A DNA stretch of 64,000 nt from NCBI GenBank assembly GCA_036417435.1, contig CM070912.1, positions 29,686,055-29,750,054 on the forward strand. Reading direction: 5' to 3'. Shown piece after piece: positions 43,841 through 54,544 of this stretch (positions are counted from its first letter, which is position 1; the number at the start of each line of letters is the position of its first letter). Source of the DNA: Inia geoffrensis. Taxonomy: Eukaryota; Chordata; Mammalia; Artiodactyla; Iniidae. The position numbers were made by a program, and so were the translations under genes. Below the pieces are notes generated by a model. That model was not told the origin of the DNA and ran no database searches. It was given only the letters and a program-made list of their open reading frames with translations.

Positions 43841-44179
43841 GTCCAGCCAGGCTGACTCCTCCCTCCCCGCAGCCATGCTCCGGGCTCCCGTGTTCAGCCA
43901 CGTTCATCCAATCCAAGTCTCTGGCTTCTGGTTCGGGGCTCCTGGGGTCCTGTCTGGGGGAGAGGGCCATGCACGGTCCTCTATTCCAGCTGCCATTAGT
44001 GCCGGGTACACACAGATGGGAAATGGCCAACAGAGCTGAATGTGCAGCTCCTGTTGCCCCATGAAGGCAGATGTCCCTCAGCAGAAGGAATGACTGTGGC
44101 CTGAGGCTCAGGTCCTGTGTGCTGCCCAGCCCACAGGGGTTCCTTGGGCCTCGAGGCCCTCTGCTGATGACCACAGCCA
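43841..44179. other. Unassigned intergenic sequence
   Basis: Nothing recognised. Confidence 0.3.
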
Positions 44180-44405
44180 GTGTCACCAGGGCCACTATTT
44201 CTGAGCCCCTACTCTGAGGCAAGCTTTTCACATGTGTTTTCTCTAATCCTTGCATCATCCTTGCCAGGTGAGGGGAGGTGCAGTCCCATTTTACAGGTGT
44301 GGAGATGAGACCAGAGAGGTGAAGCCCCCTGCCCAAGGCCATCCAGCCAGGGAATGGTGGAGCCCCATTCGCAGCTGGGGCTGCCTGACTCCAGAGTTGA
44401 CCTCC
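44180..44405 (-). mobile_element. MIR SINE, antisense, near full length
   Basis: 'gagcccctactctgaggcaa', 'cccattttacaggtgtggag' and 'agaggtgaagccccctgccc' are in antisense MIR order. Confidence 0.82.
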
Positions 44406-44599
44406 GAGGGCCGTCTAGAGGCCAGTGGCTGCCTGAGCCTGGAGACCCTGCCCTTGGGTTGTTCTGGCTTCAGGGCTGGAAGCCACATTGCGGGGATTAG
44501 AGATGGGGCTGCTTCTCAAAGCTCTGTTCCCCAAGCCCCTCCTGGGCCAAGACGAGCAGAGGTGACTCGAGGCAGGTTTCAGTGGCCATGTTCAGTGGC

Positions 44600-44790
44600 A
44601 CCAGTGTGAGGGGAGAAGGTCAAGTGTTTCCTGGAAGTCTCTGAACCCAAGGATTTCCCAGGGCCCTTATTAAAAGCAGATGCCCAGGCCTGGCCCTGGA
44701 GCTTCAGAAGGCCCAGAGTGGGGCCCTGGAATCTGTATTTAACCAGCAGCCCCAGGTGAAACCACTGCAGCTGGTTTCGAAGCCAATGAT
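44600..44790. mobile_element. MER5A-type hAT element
   Basis: 'ttattaaaagcagatgccca', 'gtggggccctggaatctgta' and 'tttaaccagcagccccaggt' follow MER5A order. Confidence 0.75.
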
Positions 44791-45374
44791 GAAATCCCTG
44801 CAGAATCCTCAGGTTCTCTGCCCACTCTAAAATTCCACAGGCTGACCCCACAGAGCCTCATCCAGGTGTATGGGGGAGGGAGGGCGCTTTCCCCTGGAGG
44901 CCCCGCTTTGGGCCCCAACTCTCAGCCTGTGCCCCACTGAGTACAGCTCAGGAGCATGTGACCTCCACATGGTGGGAGCTGAGGCTCTTCTGAAGGTACC
45001 CCCAACCCCATGACTGAGAATGACAGTTTGTCCCCAAATGGGGCTTCCAAGGGGGCTTTCCTACCTCCTCTCCCCCTTGGGGACTCTCTAAGCCCCAACT
45101 TGACAGATACCAACAGTTGGTGATTCTCAGAGAGGAAAAGCCCCTAAATGTTCTGTAACGGCTTCTTACCTCCACCTGCCCTCTGCTGTGGCCCTTTTCC
45201 ACCCCCCCCATTACCCCTCTCAGGCAGCTGGGGCCCAGAGGAGGAGGGGAGCTTAGGGCACCCCAGTCTCTCAGTGTGACACTCTTTTGTGCCTGGAGCT
45301 GACTTTGAGCTGGAAGAGCCAATAGGCTTTTCTAGAAAGCCAGGCTTTGGTGGTTTAGATCCTTACAGTTCCAA
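44791..45374. other. Unassigned intergenic sequence
   Basis: GC-moderate, with a short polypurine run near 45235 (cagaggaggaggggag). Nothing else. Confidence 0.3.
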
Positions 45375-45475
45375 GGGTGGTCCAGAGGCCTGCACCATCA
45401 GCATCACCTGAGCACTTGTTAGAGCTGCAGCCTCTCAGGCTCCTCCCAGATCCCCTGACTCCTGAAGATGGCATT
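45375..45475 (+). mobile_element. MER5-type hAT fragment
   Basis: 'ggtggtccagaggcctgcac', 'catcagcatcacctgagcac' and 'ttgttagagctgcagcctct'. Confidence 0.7.
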
Positions 45476-45923
45476 CCCAGGAGAAAATACTTTCCCTCCA
45501 CAATACCTGGCAGACCCTTCATGGGTTCATGTTAGGGCATTGAGTGGGGTGCCTGACTCAGAGCTTAGGTACATTCTTGCAGCTCTGATCCCTACCCCTC
45601 CTCCAGGGCACACCCCAGGCGGCCACCCCTGTGGGGACCAGCAATGGGTTAATTGTGTCAGGAGCTCGTGGACCACTAGTCCTTTTCTGGGTCACCAGGG
45701 ATGGGGGAGAGGTACCTATTGTCCGTGGCAGGAGGGCAAAGGGCAGAACTAGGGGCCTTGGCATCTAGACTCTAGGCCCTCTGTCCCTGGGTAAGTGGCC
45801 AGGAGGAGGAGAGGGCAGAAAGGAGAGGAGTGAACTTGTCCTGGGCCAGGAAAACGTTTCAGGTGGCAAGCCTTCTTTCCTGGGAAGGACTTTACATCCA
45901 GAAGCACTACTATTACTGCTAAT
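45476..45923. other. Unassigned intergenic sequence
   Basis: Nothing recognised. Confidence 0.3.
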
Positions 45924-45936
45924 AAAAATTATTTTG

Positions 45937-46143
45937 GGGGCTTCCCCGGTGGCGCAGTGGTTGAGAGTCCACCTGCTGATGCAGGGGACACGGGTTCGTG
46001 CCCCGGTCCGGGAAGATCCCACATGCCGCGGAGCGGCTGGGCCCGTGAGCCATGGCCGCTGAGCCCACGTGTCCGGAGCCTCTGCTCTGCAGCGGGAGAG
46101 GCCACAACTGGGAGAAGCCCGCGTATCGCAAAAAAAAAAAAAA
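45937..46143 (+). mobile_element. CHR-type SINE, sense
   Basis: Complete short-form CHR with an A tail. A perfect 13-bp duplication, aaaaattattttg, is at 45924-45936 and 46144-46156. It lies only 0.7 kb upstream of the TVP23A start codon. Confidence 0.93.
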
Positions 46144-46224
46144 AAAAATTATTTTGTGCACAATATGTGTCTGGCGCCACGATGCATGCAGATGTCAACT
46201 GTGGGCAGCAGTGGTACCCAAGCC

Positions 46225-46375
46225 GTGGCTGCAGCAGATTCGCCTGTTAAAAGGCAGAATCCCGGGCTCCACTCCAGGCCTTGTGAATCTGAAGTGTTGG
46301 GCCTGGGAAACTGCCTTTAATAATGGCCCTAGGGAATTCTCGGGATCCGAGAGTTTTGGGAAACACTTTCTCCAA
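46225..46375. mobile_element. MER5-type hAT fragment
   Basis: 'ttcgcctgttaaaaggcaga', 'atcccgggctccactcc' and 'gcctgggaaactgcctttaa'. Confidence 0.6.
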
Positions 46376-46489
46376 ACCTTGAAAGAGGCTGCCCAACACT
46401 GACATTCATTCATTCACCCTCTCACTCGCTCATTCGACACCTATGGACCATCCACCTCATTCACTGACCCACCCGCTCTATTCCTCCCT

Positions 46490-47080
46490 GGATCACTGGT
46501 CTCGGTTCCCAAGTCCTCCTCTGAGCCCGTATCGTCCTCTCCCCGCCTCCGCTCTGTCTTCGCCCTCCATCCTTCCACCGGGCGCCAGCTCTTTCTTTCC
46601 TAGGCGCTGTCCTCAGCGAGCCCGGGGCCAAGGGACCCTTCCAAGCCCCGCCCCCGCCCGGGCAGCAGAGCCCACCTCCCCAGCCCGCGACTGCGCTCTG
46701 GCCCTCGCGCGCCCCGCCCCAACCAGAGACCTGAGCGGAGGCTGCACCGAGGGGCTCAGGTTCCGACCCCACCGCGCCTCTAGCCGCAGCTGCCCGCCGG
46801 GCATCCCAGCCCTTCCGCAGCGAGAGGTGGAGTCGGAGGCTGGGTTGTGGGCTCCAGGTGGGCTCTGGGAGGGATGAAGCAGGTAGGGCCGCGGGGATCT
46901 GGGGATGGGAGGGTGGTGGCGAGGACGCCAGGAGCCTGCGGGAGCGCTGGGAGAAGCAGGGAGGAGGAGGAGGGATACGGGAGCCGGGGCTTGGGCCTGC
47001 TCTGGACCCCAAATGGGCCGAAGGTGGAGAAGGGGAGGGGTCCCGCCAGCAGAGAGGGTTGGGGCCGAAGGGCCTGTGAA
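46490..47080 (+). promoter_or_regulatory. TVP23A CpG-rich promoter island
   Basis: The only strongly GC- and CpG-rich stretch in the window. It has GC boxes (CCCCGCCCCCGCCC at about 46646-46659; GCCCCGCCCC at 46711-46720) and CpG runs (ccctcgcgcgccccgcccc). No TATA box is seen. It surrounds the start codon of TVP23A and fits a broad housekeeping-type promoter. The exact start site is unknown. Confidence 0.75.
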
Positions 47081-47199
47081 CCGCGTAAGGGTCTTTCACC
47101 CGCCTTTGGTGTCCCCCAGGCCCTGGTGGACGATACTGAGGATGTGTCCCTGGATTTTGGCAACGAAGAGGAGCTGGCGTTTCGGAAAGCCAAGATCAG
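46874..47199 (+). CDS. TVP23A: TVP23A, coding exons 1 and 2 (5' part of gene)
   Basis: TVP23A (FAM18A) is the animal homologue of yeast Tvp23, a small multi-spanning Golgi membrane protein linked to vesicle traffic. Exon 1 codes only Met-Lys-Gln (46874-46882) and stops at a donor, CAG|GTAGGG. Exon 2 (47120-47199) follows a CCCCCAG acceptor and encodes ALVDDTEDVSLDFGNEEELA then FRKAKI plus two bases, ending at donor ATCAG|GTATGC (phase 2). Joined, they give 29 codons plus two bases of the cytosolic N-terminus. The membrane segments lie in later exons, which I did not find before the right edge, so intron 2 exceeds 16.8 kb. The ATG has G at -3. An in-frame upstream extension has no earlier ATG nearby. 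Identity rests on the exon 2 peptide, intact splice sites and the divergent position relative to CIITA. Confidence 0.92.
47120..47199 (+). CDS. TVP23A: TVP23A coding exon 2
   Basis: Eighty-base internal exon encoding the acidic N-terminal stretch (DDTEDVSLDFGNEEE) just ahead of the basic RKAKI that normally precedes the first membrane segment. Acceptor gtcccccAG and donor AG|GTATGC are both canonical. It is followed by TVP23A intron 2. Confidence 0.93.
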
Positions 47200-47244
47200 G
47201 TATGCTGGGACCGGGCACTGGGCAAGCATTCCCCAGAGCTGCAA

Positions 47245-47730
47245 ATGCATTCATTCACATTCATTCATTCAGAATGTATTGAGCATCTGGTGTGTGCCAG
47301 GCATGGGGCAAGGGACACACCCTGGACAGATCAGACAGGGTCCTGCCCTCCTGGAGCCTGCAGTCTTGTGGGGAGGGGACTAACATTGAACGGGCAAACA
47401 AAGATATTAACAAGATACTTAGTGTGAGAAGAGTTGGGAAGAAAATCAACCGGATGATGAAAGAGAAAGTAATCGGGGGAGGCCAGTTGCCTTAGTGCAG
47501 CCAGGGAGGGCCTCTCTGAGGAGGTGATGTTTCAGCTGAGACCTGAATGATGAGAGGCAGCCAGCCATGCATGGGAGACTGCAGGAAGCCTTCCATGTAG
47601 AAGGAAGAGCAGGTTCAAGGGCCCCAGGCTATGTTTGGAAGGTCAGAGAAAAGCCACTGTGTCTGGAGGGTAGTGGGGGAGAAGACAGGGGTTGGCAGGA
47701 GGCTGGAGAGGTGGACAAGGGCTTGACTTT
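47245..47730 (-). mobile_element. L2, antisense, in TVP23A intron 2
   Basis: Starts about 45 bases after the exon 2 donor with (attc)n, then 'ctggtgtgtgccaggcatgg', 'gggagggcctctctgaggag' and 'gctgagacctgaatgatgag', classic antisense L2. Confidence 0.88.
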
Positions 47731-47764
47731 TTATTCTTATCCCTGCTTCAGCTCCAGCCAGCCA

Positions 47765-48225
47765 ACCATAGTGTTGGCTTAAAACAACAGAGGTTTATTC
47801 TCTCACAGTTCTGGAGGCTAGAAGTCCAAAATCAGTTTCACTAGGCTGAGACCATAGTGTCCGCAGGACAACACTCCTTCTGGAGGTTCTTGGGGAAAAT
47901 CTGTTCTTCGCATTTCCCAGCTTCTGGTGGCTGCTGGCCGGTGGCCTCTTCCTCTGTCCCTCAAGGCCAGCAGTGTAGCATCTTCCAGTCTTCCTCTGTT
48001 CCATTTCATACCGCCTTTTCCTCTGTGTGAAATCTCCCTCTGCCTTCCTCTTACAGGGTTACTTGTGATTGCATTTACAGCCCACCTGGATAATCCAGGG
48101 TGATCTCCCCATCTGAAGAGCCTTAATTTAATCACACCTGCAAAGCCCTTTTTCAGTATGTGGTAACATGCACAGCTTCCAGGGATTAGGACCCTGGATT
48201 GAGGGGCCATTATTGAGCTTATCAT
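47765..48225 (-). mobile_element. MLT1-type LTR, antisense
   Basis: 'aaaacaacagaggtttattc', 'ttctggaggctagaagtcca' and 'ccacctggataatccagggt' in antisense MLT1 order. Confidence 0.78.
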
Positions 48226-48416
48226 AATGGCCAATGATTGTTTTTAAGAAAAGACACAATAAGAGAACTGGAATGCTGGGGAATCTTCTAGAACATCTAA
48301 ATGCATTATATGTTCAGTCTTTATTGAGCTCCTTCTGTATGCCCACCTGGGCTGGTGGCTGCGGATATACAGTATACAGGACACACCCCCTGCCTCTGTG
48401 GAGTTGCCTGGTCTAG

Positions 48417-48625
48417 AGCAGGGATGGTCACCCTCGACACTGCTGACATTTGGGGCCAGATACCTCTTTGCTGTAGGGGCTGTCCTGTGTATTGTAGGAT
48501 ATTTAGCAGTAAAGCCATGGCCTTTACTGACCAGATGCCCAGTAGTATCCCACCAGTAGAGTCTGCAGACACTGCCAAACATTCCCTGGGAGGCAGACTC
48601 ACCCCGGGTTGAAAACTGTCGGTGT
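48417..48625. mobile_element. hAT-type nonautonomous element (same family as 54.1 and 55.2 kb)
   Basis: 'ctgacatttggggccagata' and 'ggggctgtcctgtgtattgt' are shared with the other two copies. Terminal region 'ccccgggttgaaaactg'. Confidence 0.72.
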
Positions 48626-48670
48626 GGGCATGTAGGGTGTAAGCACGCCCATGGCTGTTATGATTCAGTG

Positions 48671-48894
48671 GGGTTTTCTTGTTTGTTTTTTGTGTTTTTT
48701 TTGCGGTATGCGGGCCTCTCACTGTTGTGGCCTCTCCCGTTGCGGAGCACAGGCTCTGGACGCGCAGGCTCGGCGGCCATGGCTCACGGGCCCAGCCCCT
48801 CTGCAGCATGTGGGATCTCCCCAGACTGGGGCACGAACCCGTGTCCCCTGCATCAGCAGGTGGACTCTCAACCACTGCGCCACCAGGGAAGCCC
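48671..48894 (-). mobile_element. CHR-type SINE, antisense
   Basis: Complete antisense CHR with a perfect 10-bp duplication, tgattcagtg, at 48661-48670 and 48895-48904. Confidence 0.92.
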
Positions 48895-49146
48895 TGATTC
48901 AGTGTTTTAAATGCTGTGATTGGCAAAAGCTTGGGCACTTATGCTGGTCAGGGGAGGAAGTGACAGCTAAGCTGAGACCTGAAGGATGAGTAGGAGTTAA
49001 CTAAGAGGGGGAGGAGCGAGGCGGGGACACATGCAAAGGCTTAAAGGTGAGGTCATGAGTTTAGGGAGCTGAGACTGCTTTAGTGGAGAGTAGTCTGAGC
49101 AGAGGCTGGGGCCACACCGGAAGGGCTTACAAGGGAAGTTCTGGAG

Positions 49147-49325
49147 TTGCACTGTCCACTAGAACATACGGGAATGTACTACGTCTGTGCTCTCTGGTGT
49201 GGTAGCCACCAGCCACTGTGGCTGGTGAACACTTGATATGTGGCTAGTGTGACTGAGGGACAGACGTTTGGATATTCAATTTTAATTTTAATAGCCACAT
49301 GTGGCTACCATATTGGACAGTGCAA
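49147..49325. mobile_element. hAT-type nonautonomous element with 8-bp target duplication
   Basis: Terminal inverted repeats TTGCACTGTCC and GGACAGTGCAA are perfect, and ttctggag is duplicated at 49139-49146 and 49326-49333. The interior has 'atatgtggctagtgtgactg'. Confidence 0.9.
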
Positions 49326-49784
49326 TTCTGGAGTTGGAATTTTCACAATGCAGTGACATGATCAGAATTACACAATAGACAGTAGATTGTAAGAGCAGAA
49401 GGAATCGCGAAGCAGTAGTTGGGAGCTTGGGCCAGGGCGTGGGCAGGGGTGATGGAGGGAAGTGGAGGGGCCCAGAGGCACAGAAGAGGCAAAAACAGCC
49501 TGCCTCGGTGATGATCAAGGTGTGGGCTGCGGATGGGAATAGTAAAGGGTGATGCCCAGGCCTCTGGCCTAGTGACCCAGGTGAAGGAGCAGTTATGGGG
49601 GAAAGACGTTGAACCCAGAGTCATCTTCGTTGGGTTGTGGTAGAATGTTCTAATGACCAGGTGTGATGGGCAGCAGGGAAGAGAGGCTGGGAGCTCTGGG
49701 GGTGTCATCTGGGCTGCATGCAGAGATCACGGAGGCAGCAGCTCATGGCTGTGTGTGTGTTTGAGAGCTGCCCATCCCAGAATC

Positions 49785-49880
49785 CTCTGTGCCTAATGCA
49801 GATTTCTGGTCCAGGCCTGGACCTGCGTAACCAGATTCACAGGGGATGGGCATCTCTAGTTGATTCTGATGCTCAAGAAG
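49785..49880. mobile_element. MER5-type hAT fragment
   Basis: 'cctaatgcagatttctggtc' and 'gttgattctgatgctcaaga'. Confidence 0.6.
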
Positions 49881-50189
49881 AATATAGAGATGGCTCTAAA
49901 TCCTGAGCATAAATGAAGTCACCCAGATAGCAGGATGGAAAGGAGGTTCTTAACTGGGGTCTATATATGGGCTTAACAGGGTTCAGGAACCCTGTGTAAA
50001 CTATTTTCTAAGTTTCACATGTGTGCTGCTTTAGGAAAAGGACTCAAACTTTAATTACATTGTCAAATGGGCCCATGATCCAAACAAGAATCACTAGTAT
50101 CAGGTGAGAATTGTTATTTGTCAATTCTATGTTGAAATGGATTCCAGGTTGACTTTGAAGGGAGGTGAAGTGATGGAAGGGGCCCTATA
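49881..50189. other. Unassigned TVP23A intron 2 sequence
   Basis: Nothing recognised. Confidence 0.3.
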
Positions 50190-50400
50190 ACAGGAGTCTG
50201 GGATTTCAGGGCCACTTCTTCCTTTACCACTTGCTGGCTTTGTGATTTTGGACAGTGTTCATCTTGCCTTGTTGAGCCTTGACCCGTCTGTATAATGGGG
50301 GTACTTGTACCATCCTGACCTCACCACGTGGTGACTATACAATTTGTTCAGTACATATTTACCCAGCATCTGTGTACAGATGCTTGCTAAGCCCTGGGGA
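50190..50400 (+). mobile_element. MIR, sense
   Basis: 'taccacttgctggctttgtg', 'attttggacagtgttcatct' and 'gacccgtctgtataatgggg'. Confidence 0.65.
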
Positions 50401-50554
50401 TAGAGACCTGGTCCCTTCGCTTCCTGTCCGTGGTTCCAGGTCGGTGAAGTGCAGTGTGGTGGGGAGAGCACCTTGCAGAATCAGTGAAGGATGTGACTCC
50501 ATAGCAGGTAGAGGAAATGTTAGGTATGCTGCGTGTGTTTTTCCCCAGTGCGTT
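50401..50554. other. Unassigned intron sequence
   Basis: Nothing recognised. Confidence 0.3.
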
Positions 50555-51780
50555 ACTTTTTTACCTTTTCTTATCGTGGAAAAAAAATCCCCACAACATA
50601 AAATTTATCATTTTAACCATTTTTTAAGTGTTTAGTAGTATTAAATATATTCATGTTGTTGTAAAACAGATCTCCAGAACTTTTTCATCTTGCAAATCTG
50701 AACCTCTGTCCCCATTAAACACCACCTCTCCATCCCCCCTCCCCTCAGCCCCTGGCAACCATCATTCTTCTTTCTGTCTCTCTAAACTTGACAACTTTAG
50801 ATACTTCATGTAAATGGAATCATAGAGAATATGTCTTTTTGTGACTGGCTTTTTTCACTTAACATAATATTCTCAAGGTTCATCATGTTGTATCACATAT
50901 CAGAATTTTCTTCCTTTTAAAGACTGAAAAATATTCCATTGTGTGTATAGACCACACTTTGTTCATCGATTCGTCTGTTAATGGACACTTGGGTTGCTTC
51001 CACGTTTTAGCCCTTGCAAATAGTACTGCAATGAATATAGATATGCAATTATCTCTTCAAGACCCTGCTTTCAATTCTTGATATATACCCAGAAGTGGAG
51101 CTGTTGGGTCATATGATAATTCTAGTTCTAATTATTTTTTTCTTTCTTTTTTTTTTTTTTACTTTTTGGCTGCACCACATGGCATGTGGGATCCTCGTTC
51201 CCTGACCAGGGATTGAACCCACACCCCCTGCAGTGGGAGCACAGAGTCTTTGACCACCAGGGAAGTCCCTAGTTTTAATATTTTGAGGAATTTTCATACT
51301 ATTTTCCATAACAATTGAACCATTTTACAATCCTAAAAGCAATGCACAGGGTTCCAATTTCTCTACATCCTCACCAACAATTGTTACTTTCTGTTTTTTC
51401 AGAGTATCCATCTTGATGGTTGTGAGATGGTATCTCATTGTGGACTTGATTGCATTTCCCGAGTGATTAGTGATGTTGAGCATCTTTTCATGTGCATGTT
51501 TGCCATTTGTGTATCATCTTAGGAGAAATGTCTATCCAAACTCCTTTGCCTAGTTTTTAATCAGGTTATTGGATTTTTTGTTGTTGTTCAGTTGTAGAAG
51601 TTCTTTATATATTCTGGATATTAAGCCCTTATGAAATGTATGATTTGCAAGTATTTTCTCCCATTTCATGGGTTGCCTTTCCACTCTGTTGATGGTGTCC
51701 TTTGATGCACAAAAGTTTTAAAATTTTATATATAGTTCCATTTCTCTATTTTTACTTTTGTTGTCTTTGCTTTTGGTGTC
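50555..51780 (-). mobile_element. L1M, antisense, SINE-interrupted
   Basis: Antisense L1 3' UTR (ccctggcaaccatcattctt) through the ORF2 tail (gaggaattttcatactattt; 'ttggttgtgagatggtatct'; 'caagtattttctcccatttc'). Confidence 0.85.
51134..51269 (-). mobile_element. tRNA-Glu SINE, antisense, within L1M
   Basis: 'ctttttggctgcaccacatg', 'ttccctgaccagggattgaa' and 'gaccaccagggaagtccc'. Flanked by ctagtt(c/t)taat repeats near 51122 and 51270. Confidence 0.87.
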
Positions 51781-51799
51781 ATATTGTATGTGTGACTGT

Positions 51800-52350
51800 T
51801 TGTTTTTACTGAAATATAATTCACATATCATAAATTCACACTTTAAAATATACAATTCAGTGTGGTTTTTAGTCTGTTCACAAGGCTGTGCAGTCATCAT
51901 CACTGTCTAGTTCCAGAATTTTTGATCACGCCAGATGGAAGCCCTGTACCCATTAAGCTGTCATTTCCCATTTCTCCCCTCCCCCAGCCTCTGGAAACCA
52001 GTAATCTACTTTCTGTTCCTTTGAATTGGCCTATTCTGGACATTTCATTTAAATGGGATCATACAGTATGTGGCCTTTCATCTGGCATTTTTCACTGAGC
52101 ATAATGTTTTCAAGGTTCATCCATGTTTTGGCATGTACTTCATTACTTTTTACTGCTGAATAATATTTAATTGTATGGATAGAGTACATTTTTCTTATCC
52201 TTCGTAAGTTGATGGGCATTTGAGTTGTTTCTGCTTTTTGGTTCTTGTGAATAATGCTGCTGTGAACATCCATGTACAAGTTTATGTATGAACATATGTT
52301 TTCAGTTCTCTTGGGCATCAACCTAGAATCAAAACTGCTTGGCCAAATGG
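51800..52350 (-). mobile_element. L1M, antisense, separate copy
   Basis: Restarts the 3' UTR: 'tactgaaatataattcacat', 'aaccagtaatctactttctg', then ORF2 tail to 'gaatcaaaactgcttggcc'. Confidence 0.83.
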
Positions 52351-52869
52351 TAACTCTGTTTTAGCCATGCTGTGTTACAGACCAACTTTTAGTGAGTACT
52401 CTGGGCTTCCAGCTGCCTTGAGGAGCAGGAGAGGCCTGGACTCGAGGTCAGACAGACCCAGCCAACTAACGGTGGTTGTGGGGTAGATTGGCAGACAGCC
52501 TCACCAGACACAAACAGGCTTTCATATACACCTGTTTACTTGGCTCTGTAGAAGGTTACGAGGCAGACACAGCATCTTCATCTCATCGAGGGACTCAGCT
52601 GCTACCCACACACACAGCTGCTTGTGCTCTGTCACTACGGGGGCTCTGTTGGGCTAGCAGGGACAAGAGCCAGAGACTGTGGGTCACCTTGAGGCATAAA
52701 ACTTCAGTTCTGTTTCCTGCCAACCTTTTCTAGGATTCTGTTCACCGAGGTCCAAGGCCTGCTTGCCAGCTCACAGATCCACCAACCCAGGGGCAGTTCC
52801 ACGCCACGAGCAGGCACATAGGACACTGCCATGGGAGACCCAGATCATTCCCAGGCGGGCAGTCCTGAT
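52351..52869. other. Unassigned TVP23A intron 2 sequence
   Basis: Nothing recognised. Confidence 0.35.
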
Positions 52870-53070
52870 GTTAACCCTTCACTCACAGTGACCTTGAACA
52901 AATCAGGGCACCTCCGGATCCCCCATTTTCTCATCTGTAAAATGTGAATGATGTTAGCTCCGTCACAGGGTTGTGTAAAGAGGACTCAGTTGGGTGACGA
53001 ATGTATGTAACGAATCCAGCGGGACCCCTGACACCTTGTATGTCCTTCATGAATGGTACTTGCTATCATA
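52870..53070 (+). mobile_element. MIR, sense
   Basis: 'cagtgaccttgaacaaatca', 'ccattttctcatctgtaaaa' and 'tcacagggttgtgtaaagag'. Confidence 0.75.
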
Positions 53071-53669
53071 AGTGTACTTCAGTGTCTTGACTGTGTGGGC
53101 AGGGCTGGGGCAGAGACATGTCCTCAGTTGCAACAGGACACCACACTGGGGTTGTCCCTGGAGCTGGAGACTGTCCCTCATATGGAAAGATTGGTTTATG
53201 CTTTCAAGGCACTGTCTTCACAAAATTCATTTGGACCCAAAGGTCGTGGTTTCCGATGGATTCCCACCCAAAGTAGGATGATGTCCTCTTGCCCCAGGCA
53301 GAGTTATTAGATCTGATTTTGGTCTCAGTTGTCAGGGCTGGTTTATTGGCAGGGTTTGGTCAGTGTTCCATGGTTGGTCCTCATTCAGCACAGTGGGCAT
53401 TAAATTGAAGGGAATCCCACTCTCTGGTGTCAGGTGCCACTGGGAGTCACATGTTAGTGGGACCAGGACCCAAGGCAGAAATCACATAGAATCAAAACTG
53501 CCCCTGCAAATCCCCATCTAGCCTGTCAAGTAGCATAACATTTTGTCTTTCAGGAAGTCACCCACCGTCCATTCATCTTCCCGTGTTGGATACCAGAGCT
53601 GTTCCTCAAAATGAGCTGCAGATGAAATTGTGGGCTGCTTTTTAGGGGAAGTTAGATTGAATGAAAAAC
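53071..53669. other. Unassigned TVP23A intron 2 sequence
   Basis: Nothing recognised. Confidence 0.35.
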
Positions 53670-53930
53670 AATAGCAAACACATACTCACCTAGCACTTAC
53701 TATACGCAGGCACTGTTCTCAGTGTTTTACTCATAAAATTCATTTAAGCTGTATTACAAACCTATGAAGTCGATACTATGATTTTTATCAATTTCAAGAT
53801 GAAAGAAGTTGAGGGAAAGAGTTGAGGGATTGGCCCGACGTCACACAGCTGTGAAATTGTGGGGTGGGGATTTGAACCCGCAGATCCGCCTCTGGAGTTG
53901 CATCTTAGGTTATGCTGTGCTTAGGGGCAC
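53670..53930 (-). mobile_element. MIR, antisense, near full length
   Basis: 'cctagcacttactatacgca', 'gcccgacgtcacacagctgt' and 'gatttgaacccgcagatccg' are in antisense MIR order. Confidence 0.83.
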
Positions 53931-54074
53931 AGATGCTCACACAGGGAGGGATGCTCGGGGACAGGCTCTGCCCTGGGAACGGCATTCTCAGGCCTTCCAT
54001 CGTGTGCTTCCTCTGAGGAGTACTTTATGTTTTCCTTGTATACGTGAGAATGTGGAATTGCCCACTCTTTAGAT

Positions 54075-54289
54075 CAGGCTTTCTCAACCCTCGGCACTGT
54101 GATACTTGGCGCTGGGTAATTCTTTGTGGGGGCTGTCCTGTGTATTGTAGGACTTCAGCGGCACCCCTGGACTTCACCTACTAGATTCCAGTGACCCTGC
54201 CTTCTACAGTCGTGACCACCAAAGAAGACTCCAGACGTTGCCAAGTGAAGTCCCCTAGGGGCAAAATTGCCCCCCGGTTGAGAGCCCTG
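54075..54289. mobile_element. hAT-type nonautonomous element, complete
   Basis: Ends CAGGCTTTCTCAACC and GGTTGAGAGCCCTG are inverted. The 8-bp target copies ctttagat and atttagat flank it (54067-54074, 54290-54297). Confidence 0.85.
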
Positions 54290-54500
54290 ATTTAGATTAT
54301 TCTCTTGCTCTGTCTGGGGTTTGGATTTGGAGAAATTAAATTTGCATTTGAGGGAACTCAGAGGTCTGAGACCTCTGTGTTTGACCCAAGAGAAGCTGGT
54401 GGGGCGGGGGCCAAGGAAGGAGGGAGGCAGGTGATGGTACAGATGCACCTTGGTGGCCGTCCATTATTCCCAGAAATCAACACAGGCACATCTCTAATTG

Positions 54501-54502
<2 letters not shown>

Positions 54503-54541
<39 letters not shown>
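54503..54541 (+). repeat. (CA)n microsatellite, about 19 repeats
   Basis: Uninterrupted AC dinucleotide run; likely polymorphic. Confidence 0.97.

Positions 54542-54544
<3 letters not shown>

Larger units (their letters stand above)
48325..49600 (-). mobile_element. L2, antisense, cut by three later insertions
   Basis: Pieces at about 48325-48415 (tttattgagctccttctgta), 48905-49146 (aagctgagacctgaaggatg) and 49326-49600 (gcagtgacatgatcagaatt) follow antisense L2 order around two hAT elements and one CHR SINE. Confidence 0.72.

Noticed and set aside
43767..44342. A 191-codon minus-strand frame whose tail resembles a frame at 40.3 kb
   Set aside because: The protein-level similarity is explained by the inverted DNA duplication; indels do not preserve frame and no splice support is seen.
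46461..47099. A 212-codon minus-strand frame through the TVP23A island
   Set aside because: GC-rich antisense shadow of the promoter and exon 1-2 region; it has no recognisable protein features and conflicts with the supported TVP23A exons.
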